From: an uncultured Clostridia bacterium
Lineage (GTDB): Bacteria; Bacillota; Clostridia; Christensenellales; CAG-917
DNA length: 5,188 nucleotides
NCBI GenBank assembly: GCA_947589635.1
Contig: CANQCC010000100.1
Span: forward strand, 1-5,188
Direction of reading: 5' to 3'
The first letter of the stretch is position 1. Each line of letters opens with the position of its first letter. Positions 1 to 5,188 of this stretch are shown here, one piece after another. The notes beneath the pieces are model-generated. The model saw nothing but the letters and a program-made list of their open reading frames with translations, ran no database searches and was not told where the DNA came from. A program made the position numbers and the translations under genes.

Positions 1-349
1 GATAGAGAGGCGGGACGCCCACGCCGCCGCCTATAAGCAAGGGGCTGTCCCCCGCAAGCGTAAGGTCATAGCCGTTGCCAAGCCCCGTGAGGATGTCCAC
101 CTTGTCTCCGGCTTTCAGCTCCGCCATAGCTTCCGTCCCTTTGCCCACGACTTTGAACACAAGCGTGAGGACGTCTCCGCTCAGGTCGCAGACGGATATC
201 GGACGGCGCAAGAACAGTCCGTCTATCGCGACGTTCACAAACTGTCCCGCCTCCTTTATGTAGCGCGTATCCCCTCTCAGCGCAAGTTTCATCACGCTGT
301 CTGTGAGGCGGGTATTTTCTATGACTTCAAAATATGCAGTCCTTCTCAT
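1..349 (-). CDS. pyrK: Dihydroorotate dehydrogenase B (NAD+), electron-transfer subunit PyrK, partial (3' end outside window)
   Basis: Seen: an open frame starting ATG at 349-347, read to the left edge, giving the first 116 residues (MRRTAYFEVIENTRLTDSVM...). It shows AGQFVNV at 34-40, the flavin-binding RRPIS at 48-52, VVGKGT at 67-72, a GLGNGYDL turn at 89-96, and the glycine-rich nucleotide-binding start IGGGVGVPPLY at 106-116. Known: this is the ferredoxin-reductase-like fold of PyrK, an FAD and [2Fe-2S] protein that passes electrons from the FMN subunit PyrD to NAD+ as dihydroorotate becomes orotate, in the cytoplasm. Family members are about 250 residues, so roughly half is missing, including the C-terminal cysteines for the iron-sulfur cluster. 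The start is well fixed: an in-frame TAG lies four codons upstream and no other ATG, GTG or TTG intervenes. It begins one base after the carB stop, with no Shine-Dalgarno at normal spacing. Inferred: the catalytic pyrD follows outside the window. Confidence 0.95.
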   Translation of the reverse strand, partial: MRRTAYFEVIENTRLTDSVMKLALRGDTRYIKEAGQFVNVAIDGLFLRRPISVCDLSGDVLTLVFKVVGKGTEAMAELKAGDKVDILTGLGNGYDLTLAGDSPLLIGGGVGVPPLY

Positions 350-350
350 A

Positions 351-3300
351 TCAGGCGTCTATTGTGGAAATGGTTATGGTTATCTCCTCAAGCACGTCGA
401 GCAACACTCGCACGGTGTCGAGCGACGAGAACATGGTCACGTTGTTTTCCACTGCGCAGCGGCGGATGTAATATCCGTCCGATTCCTGCGAGACGGAGTC
501 TATATCCCGCGTGCTTATGACGTAGTTGACGTATCCCTTTCTGATGGAGTCAAGGATGTCGTCGGAGCCTTCGCTTATCTTCTTTTTGAGGCGGGTGCGT
601 ATGCCGTTGGCCTTCAAAAACTTCGCGGTGCCCTCGGTAGCCTCTATGTTGAATCCGAGGTTATAAAAGCGGCGGATGAGGGGAAGCGCCTCCTCCTTGT
701 CCTTGTCCGCGACGGTGACGAGGATTGTGCCGTAGTTGACCACGTTCATCCCGCTTGCCTGAAGCGCCTTGTAAAGCGCGCGCGTGAGCGTCTTGTCATA
801 TCCTATCGCCTCGCCCGTCGACTTCATCTCGGGAGAGAGGTATGCGTCAAGCCCTATTATCTTGGAGAAGGAGAACGCGGGCACTTTGACATACCACTTC
901 TTCTTTTCCTCGGGATAGAGCATATCAAGCCCCTGCTCTTTCAAAGACTTGCCAAGTATGACGCGCGTGCCTATGTCCGCAAGGCTGTAGCCAGTAGATT
1001 TGGACAGGAATGGGACGGTGCGCGAGGAGCGCGGATTGACCTCGATGACATACACTTTTTCGTTTTTGTCCACTATGAATTGGATGTTGTAAAGCCCGAT
1101 TATGCCTATGCCGAGGCCGAGTTCGCGCGTATATTTCAGGATGGTATCTTTGACCTTTTGCGACACGCTGACGGTAGGATATACGCTGATGGAGTCTCCC
1201 GAATGTATGCCCGTCTTTTCGACAAGTTCCATAATTCCCGGGCAGAAGACGTCCTTGCCGTCGCAGACCGCGTCCACCTCAAGCTCCTTACCCGTGATGT
1301 ATTTGTCTACGAGGACGGGCTGTTTTTCGTCGATTTTGACCGCCGTCGCAAGGTATATGCGCAGCGCCTTTTCGCTTCCGACGATCTGCATTGCCCTGCC
1401 GCCAAGCACGTAGCTTGGCCTGACCAGCACGGGATAACCTATCTCTTCGGCGACGCGCACGCCGTCCTCGACGTTTGTGACCGCCATGCCGCGAGGCTGA
1501 GGGATATTCAATTTTTCCATGACCTTTTCAAACGCGTCGCGGTTTTCGGCGCGTTCTATGGCGTCCTGATCCGTACCTATTATCTTCACGCCGCGCGCGG
1601 AGAGCCCCGCCGCAAGGTTGATGGCTGTCTGCCCGCCGAGCGACGCAATGACGCCCTCCGGTCTTTCAAGCTCGAGGATGTTCATCACGTCCTCTATGGT
1701 CAGAGGCTCGAAGTACAGCTTGTCGCTGCAGGTGTAGTCCGTGGAGACGGTCTCGGGATTGTTGTTGATAACGATCGCCTCAAAGCCGCTCTCCTTTATC
1801 GTCTTGACCGCGTGCACCGTCGAATAGTCGAACTCCACGCCCTGCCCTATGCGTATGGGGCCGGAGCCGAGCACGACTATCTTGCGCGCGTCGGACACGA
1901 CGGACTCGTTTTCCTGCTCGTAGGTGGAGTAGAAATACGGCACGTAGCTCTTGAACTCGCTTGCGCAAGTGTCTATCATCTTATATACAGGCATGATGTT
2001 TTTGGCGCGTCTAAGATCGAACACGTTTTCTTCTTCGGTCTTCCAGAGTTTTGCGACGTACGCGTCCGAAAAGCCCATGCGCTTTGCCTCGTACAGCGCG
2101 TCCGCGTCGAAGGGACGAGAAGAGACGACGCCTTCCAGGTCGACTATATTTTTGAATTTTTCAAGGAAGAGCGCGTCGATTTGGGTGATACGCGCAAGTT
2201 CCGCCACTCCGACGTCGCGACGAAGAAGTTCCGCTATGGCAAAAATTCTGTCGTCCCTGCCGTCGATTATGTATTTTTTGAGTTCGCTTGTCTCAATGTC
2301 GTCAAATTTTGCCTTATACAGGTGGTCAACGCCCACTTCGAGGGATCTTACCGCCTTAAGCAAGCTCTCTTCTATCGTTCTGCCCACGCTCATAACCTCG
2401 CCCGTCGCCTTCATCTGCGTGGAGAGGCGGTTTGAAACGGAGCCGAATTTGTCAAAGGGGAAGCGCGCTATCTTTGTCACGACATAGTCGAGCGCGGGTT
2501 CGAAACAGGCGGGAGTGTTGGCAAGCTGTATTTCGTCAAGGGTCATGCCTACCGCTATCTTCGCCGAGACGCGCGCAATGGGATATCCGCTCGCCTTGGA
2601 CGCGAGCGCGGAAGAGCGCGACACGCGGGGATTGACCTCGATGAGGAAGTAATCAAACGACTGCGGATCGAGCGCGAATTGCACGTTGCATCCGCCTTCC
2701 ACCTTAAGCGCGCGGATTATCTTTAGCGCCGAATCGCGCAACATATGGTACTCCTTGTTTGTGAGTGTCTGGCTTGGCGCCACGACTACCGAGTCTCCCG
2801 TATGTATGCCGACAGGGTCGATATTTTCCATATTGCAGACGGTGATGGCGGTGTCGTTTGCGTCGCGCATCACCTCGTACTCTATTTCCTTAAAGCCCTT
2901 TATGGACTTTTCTATCAACACCTGATGTACGGGCGAGAGCATAAGCGCGTTTTTCATTATCTCGCGAAACTCCTGCTCGTTGTCCGCAAAGCCGCCGCCC
3001 GTGCCGCCCAGCGTGAACGCGGGACGAAGCACTACGGGATAGCCTATCTGCTGCGCGGCGCTTACTCCCTCTTCCATGGAGTGCGCTATCATGGACGGCA
3101 GGACGGGCTCGCCGAGAGATATGCAAAGTTCCTTGAACTTTTCCCTGTCCTCCGCCATTTCGATAGATTCCGGGCTGGTGCCCAAAAGCTCCACGCCGCA
3201 TTCATCAAGCACGCCTTTTTTTGCAAGCTGCACCGCAAGATTAAGGCCCGTCTGTCCGCCTATCCCGGGCACTATCGCGTCGGGGCGCTCATAGCGGAGT

Positions 3301-3530
3301 ATTTTGGCAAGATATTCGAGGGTGAGGGGTTCCATATACACCTTGTCCGCGACCGTCGTGTCCGTCATTATCGTCGCGGGGTTGGAGTTTGCAAGCACCA
3401 CTTCGTATCCCTCTTCCCTCAGCGCGAGGCAAGCCTGCGTGCCCGCGTAGTCAAACTCCGCCGCCTGTCCTATGACAATGGGGCCGGAGCCTATTACAAG
3501 TATCTTTTTTATGTCAGTTCTTTTGGGCAT
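351..3530 (-). CDS. carB: Carbamoyl-phosphate synthase large subunit (ammonia-using, ATP-grasp)
   Basis: Complete, 1059 residues, close to the roughly 1070 usual for the family. It makes carbamoyl phosphate from bicarbonate, ammonia delivered by CarA, and two ATP, the first committed step toward UMP and also a feed into arginine. Seen: two homologous halves, each opening with a GSGPI.IGQ..EFDY motif (residues 14-28 and 555-569). The first ATP-grasp domain spans about 129-325, with LGGTGGG at 174-180, GIHTGDS at 241-247 and IEVNPRVSRSSALASK at 297-312. The oligomerisation region follows at about 400-550. The second ATP-grasp domain spans about 665-860, with LGGRAMQIV at 709-717, GIHSGDS at 774-780 and IEVNPRSSRTVPFLSK at 829-844. 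An MGS-like allosteric domain fills about 930-1059, with EATEGT at 963-968. The ATG overlaps the carA end by 17 nt and has a GGAGG nine bases upstream; the TGA stop lies one base before pyrK. No frameshift or missing catalytic motif is apparent. Confidence 0.98.
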   Translation of the reverse strand: MPKRTDIKKILVIGSGPIVIGQAAEFDYAGTQACLALREEGYEVVLANSNPATIMTDTTVADKVYMEPLTLEYLAKILRYERPDAIVPGIGGQTGLNLAVQLAKKGVLDECGVELLGTSPESIEMAEDREKFKELCISLGEPVLPSMIAHSMEEGVSAAQQIGYPVVLRPAFTLGGTGGGFADNEQEFREIMKNALMLSPVHQVLIEKSIKGFKEIEYEVMRDANDTAITVCNMENIDPVGIHTGDSVVVAPSQTLTNKEYHMLRDSALKIIRALKVEGGCNVQFALDPQSFDYFLIEVNPRVSRSSALASKASGYPIARVSAKIAVGMTLDEIQLANTPACFEPALDYVVTKIARFPFDKFGSVSNRLSTQMKATGEVMSVGRTIEESLLKAVRSLEVGVDHLYKAKFDDIETSELKKYIIDGRDDRIFAIAELLRRDVGVAELARITQIDALFLEKFKNIVDLEGVVSSRPFDADALYEAKRMGFSDAYVAKLWKTEEENVFDLRRAKNIMPVYKMIDTCASEFKSYVPYFYSTYEQENESVVSDARKIVVLGSGPIRIGQGVEFDYSTVHAVKTIKESGFEAIVINNNPETVSTDYTCSDKLYFEPLTIEDVMNILELERPEGVIASLGGQTAINLAAGLSARGVKIIGTDQDAIERAENRDAFEKVMEKLNIPQPRGMAVTNVEDGVRVAEEIGYPVLVRPSYVLGGRAMQIVGSEKALRIYLATAVKIDEKQPVLVDKYITGKELEVDAVCDGKDVFCPGIMELVEKTGIHSGDSISVYPTVSVSQKVKDTILKYTRELGLGIGIIGLYNIQFIVDKNEKVYVIEVNPRSSRTVPFLSKSTGYSLADIGTRVILGKSLKEQGLDMLYPEEKKKWYVKVPAFSFSKIIGLDAYLSPEMKSTGEAIGYDKTLTRALYKALQASGMNVVNYGTILVTVADKDKEEALPLIRRFYNLGFNIEATEGTAKFLKANGIRTRLKKKISEGSDDILDSIRKGYVNYVISTRDIDSVSQESDGYYIRRCAVENNVTMFSSLDTVRVLLDVLEEITITISTIDA
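3514..3530 (-). other. carA/carB 17-nt coding overlap
   Basis: carB begins at 3530 while carA continues to its TGA at 3516-3514. The overlap joins the two subunits of one enzyme complex, where coupled translation would help keep subunit numbers equal. The carB N-terminus MPKRTDIKKILVIGSGP matches the usual family start, so moving the start downstream would remove conserved residues. Confidence 0.85.
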
Positions 3531-4614
3531 GCTTTGCTTCCTCCATCATCTCAATGAATATGTCGAAAAGATAGCTCGAATCCTGCGGGCCGGGAGCGCT
3601 TTCGGGATGGTATTGCACGCTGAACACCTTGTGTTTGACATCCCTCATGCCCTCCACAGTGCCGTCAAGCAGATTGACGTGAGTCACGCTCAGTCCCGTG
3701 CCACAGAGGCTTTCGGGCAGCACCGCGTAGGAGTGGTTTTGAGAAGTCATCTCTATCTTTCCCGTCTCCAGCCTCTTGACCGGATGATTGCCGCCGCGAT
3801 GCCCGAATTTAAGTTTGTACGTCTTGCCGCCCCTTGCAAGCGCGATGAGCTGATGCCCAAGGCATATGCCAAACATCGGATATTTGCCGTACAATTTGCC
3901 CACCGTCTTTATCGTCTCCACGGCGTCTTCGGGGTTGCCCGGGCCGTTTGAGAGAAAAATTCCGTCCGGAGACAGCGCCGCGATGTCCTCGTAGGACGTG
4001 TTGTAGGGCACTATCGTCACGTCGCACCCACGCGCGTTGAGGCTGCGGACTATGTTCTGTTTCATGCCGCAATCTATCGCCACCACGTTGTATTTTGCGT
4101 GAGGAGCGCGGCTGAAGTTGCGCTTTTTGCTGCTCACTCTCGAGATCGCGTCATGCGGGACGGGAGTCGTCGCGATAAGCAGCAATCCCTCCGCGGACGG
4201 CATATCCGCGGGACAAATGCACACTCTGCGGCTGCCAAAATCGCGTATGGAGCGCGTCAATTTTCGCGTATCCACGCCCGATATCCCCGGTATGCCGTAC
4301 TCCTCGAGCAGTTCGCCGAGGGTCTGCACGCTGCGGAAGTTGGAGGGCACGTCGTTATAATCCCTCACCACAAGCGCGCCTATCGTCGGGCGCTTTGTCT
4401 CGAAGTCCTCTTTCGCCACGCCGTAGTTGCCTATCACGGGATAGGTCATGACGACAGCCTGATCGGTATAGGACGGATCGGAAACTATCTCCTGATAGCC
4501 GACTACGGAGGTGTTGAAAACAAGTTCGCACACATATACGCCGTCAAGCCGCCCGAACGCCGTGCCGAGATACTCGGTCCCATCGTCCATAATTATCTTT
4601 CTGTTATATTCCAT
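3514..4614 (-). CDS. carA: Carbamoyl-phosphate synthase small subunit (glutamine amidotransferase)
   Basis: Complete, 366 residues, a normal length for the family (about 360-385). It hydrolyses glutamine and channels ammonia to CarB in the cytoplasmic CarAB complex. Seen: the N-terminal CarA-specific domain occupies about 1-135, with FNTSVVGYQEIVSDPSYTDQ at 33-52. The class I glutamine amidotransferase domain runs from about 175 to 360, with DCGMKQNI at 181-188, LSNGPGNP at 221-228, the nucleophile elbow GICLGHQ at 249-255 (Cys251), SQNHSYAV at 291-298 and YHPE at 335-338, giving the His336/Glu338 pair of the catalytic triad. All catalytic residues are present, so an active glutaminase is expected. 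The ATG at 4614 is chosen because a GGAGG lies nine bases upstream and the N-terminus aligns with the family start. The gene overlaps the pyrC end by 22 nt and the carB start by 17 nt, which indicates one transcript and probable translational coupling. Confidence 0.98.
   Translation of the reverse strand: MEYNRKIIMDDGTEYLGTAFGRLDGVYVCELVFNTSVVGYQEIVSDPSYTDQAVVMTYPVIGNYGVAKEDFETKRPTIGALVVRDYNDVPSNFRSVQTLGELLEEYGIPGISGVDTRKLTRSIRDFGSRRVCICPADMPSAEGLLLIATTPVPHDAISRVSSKKRNFSRAPHAKYNVVAIDCGMKQNIVRSLNARGCDVTIVPYNTSYEDIAALSPDGIFLSNGPGNPEDAVETIKTVGKLYGKYPMFGICLGHQLIALARGGKTYKLKFGHRGGNHPVKRLETGKIEMTSQNHSYAVLPESLCGTGLSVTHVNLLDGTVEGMRDVKHKVFSVQYHPESAPGPQDSSYLFDIFIEMMEEAKHAQKN
3540..3544 (-). promoter_or_regulatory. 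Ribosome binding site of carB
   Basis: Read on the minus strand this is GGAGG with nine bases before the carB ATG at 3530, the same core and spacing as for carA. It is embedded in the carA codons for the C-terminal MMEEAKHA segment. It supports the 3530 start and the 17-nt overlap. Confidence 0.8.
4593..4614 (-). other. pyrC/carA 22-nt coding overlap
   Basis: The last seven pyrC codons (GTATGG... region, ending TAA at 4595-4593) are shared with the first codons of carA in another frame. The carA start therefore precedes the pyrC stop, an arrangement usually associated with coupled translation of neighbouring genes. Both frames are well supported by their protein families, so the overlap is real rather than a start-choice artefact. 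Confidence 0.85.
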
Positions 4615-5188
4615 ACGGTTTTTCCTCCGATTTCAAGCAAAACGCATCTGCCATAAACCTCTCTGCCTTCAAACGGCGTCGCCCTACCCTTGGACATGAA
4701 GTCCTTGGGGTCTATGACATATTTTGTATTCAAGTCCCAATATCCTTCGCCCTCTACTGGAATGCCGAAGCGGCGGGAAGGATTGAAACACATAAGCTCA
4801 ATAAGCCTGTCAAGCGTTATTATCCCCGTCCTCACAAGCCCAGTGTACAATACGGCAAACGCGGTCTCAAGCCCTACGACGCCCATAGCGCTGCCCTCAA
4901 GCCCTTTTGCCTTTTCATCCGCGCTGTGCGGCGCGTGGTCGGTGGCTATCATATCAATAGTGCCGTCTTTCACGCCCTCAATAAGCGCCCTCCTGTCCCT
5001 CTCGGAGCGAAGAGGCGGATTCATTTTGAAACGTCCGTCGTCAATCAGGTCGCCCTCGTCGAGAAGCAGATAGTGCGGCGCAGTCTCGCAAGTGACGTCC
5101 ACGCCCTCCGCCTTAGCCTCGCGTATCAGCGCGACGCTCTCCGCCGTGGAGATGTGCATACGGCGGATCTTCAGCGCCTCGATGAGAC
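4593..5188 (-). CDS. pyrC: Dihydroorotase, partial (5' end outside window)
   Basis: The frame is open from the right edge to a TAA at 4595-4593, giving the C-terminal 197 residues. The enzyme reversibly cyclises N-carbamoyl-L-aspartate to L-dihydroorotate, the third step of UMP synthesis. Seen, numbering from the first full codon in the window: HIST at 11-14, a probable zinc-ligand histidine; TAPHYLLLDE at about 35-44, matching the TPHHL zinc-ligand segment; NPPLRSERDR at about 56-65; ATDHAPHS at about 82-89, with the conserved catalytic Asp and substrate-contacting His; CFNPSRRFGIP near 132-142; and the C-terminal KGRATPFEGREVYGR that rebuilds the beta-sandwich. Known: these are class I dihydroorotase signatures of the amidohydrolase superfamily, about 425 residues long, so roughly the first half is missing. 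The ATG at 5159 is internal, since nine sense codons precede it. Allantoinase and hydantoinase relatives share the fold, but the position next to carA settles on PyrC. Confidence 0.95.
   Translation of the reverse strand, partial: LIEALKIRRMHISTAESVALIREAKAEGVDVTCETAPHYLLLDEGDLIDDGRFKMNPPLRSERDRRALIEGVKDGTIDMIATDHAPHSADEKAKGLEGSAMGVVGLETAFAVLYTGLVRTGIITLDRLIELMCFNPSRRFGIPVEGEGYWDLNTKYVIDPKDFMSKGRATPFEGREVYGRCVLLEIGGKTVWNITER
4624..4628 (-). promoter_or_regulatory. Ribosome binding site of carA
   Basis: Read on the minus strand this is GGAGG, followed by nine bases and the carA ATG at 4614. It lies entirely inside the last codons of pyrC, so ribosomes finishing pyrC pass directly over it. The spacing supports the 4614 start. 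Confidence 0.8.

Noticed and set aside
340..360. A terminator or promoter between carB and pyrK
   Set aside because: Only one base separates the genes and no hairpin with a T-run is visible at the junction.
303..2435. A 710-codon plus-strand open frame as a gene
   Set aside because: It is exactly antisense to carB in codon register, has no recognisable family or ribosome binding context, and is explained by the absence of TTA, CTA and TCA codons in that part of carB.
351..3530. Internal duplication in carB as a recent repeat
   Set aside because: The two halves share motifs because of the ancient duplication common to all CarB proteins; their sequences are strongly diverged.
2745..3557. A 270-codon plus-strand open frame opposite the start of carB
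   Set aside because: Same codon register as carB and same explanation; the translation shows no domain.
3472..4656. Plus-strand open frames opposite carA (3472-3951 and 4099-4656)
   Set aside because: Both are in register with carA codons on the other strand and look like codon-bias shadows of a clearly recognised gene.
4690..5073. A plus-strand 127-codon open frame opposite pyrC
   Set aside because: The minus strand carries unmistakable dihydroorotase motifs here, and the plus-strand product is a low-complexity Ser/Pro-rich sequence without a family.
4593..5159. Dihydroorotase starting at the ATG at 5159 as a short complete protein
   Set aside because: The frame continues open to the window edge, the preceding nine codons fit the family, and a 188-residue protein would lack the N-terminal metal-binding half.

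Overview
This window is an uninterrupted piece of a de novo pyrimidine (UMP) biosynthesis operon, with every gene on the minus strand. In transcription order, from high to low coordinates, it holds the 3' part of pyrC (dihydroorotase, cut by the right edge), complete carA and complete carB (small and large subunits of carbamoyl-phosphate synthase), and the 5' part of pyrK (electron-transfer subunit of NAD-dependent dihydroorotate dehydrogenase, cut by the left edge).

The order pyrC-carA-carB-pyrK is the same as pyrC-pyrAA-pyrAB-pyrK in Bacillus subtilis, where pyrD, pyrF and pyrE follow and pyrR, pyrP and pyrB precede. That order, together with a PyrK-type (class 1B) dehydrogenase, suggests a bacterium of the Firmicutes/Bacillota, probably clostridial. 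The DNA is moderately G+C-rich with many G/C-ending codons, yet isoleucine is often ATA. I cannot name a genus.

Layout: pyrC fragment 4593-5188, carA 3514-4614, carB 351-3530, pyrK fragment 1-349. Packing is extremely tight: pyrC and carA overlap by 22 nt, carA and carB overlap by 17 nt, and carB and pyrK are separated by one base. No intergenic space exists for a promoter, terminator, attenuator or RNA gene, so regulation such as a PyrR-type leader would have to lie outside the window. carA and carB have clear GGAGG ribosome binding sites inside the preceding gene. pyrK has none at the usual distance and probably depends on translational coupling to carB.

The products work in sequence. CarA releases ammonia from glutamine and passes it to CarB, which makes carbamoyl phosphate. 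Aspartate carbamoyltransferase (not in the window) makes carbamoyl-aspartate, PyrC cyclises it to dihydroorotate, and PyrK with its catalytic partner PyrD oxidises that to orotate using NAD+.

I found no mobile element, CRISPR array, RNA gene or novel system. This is an ordinary housekeeping region, and the findings are correspondingly modest.
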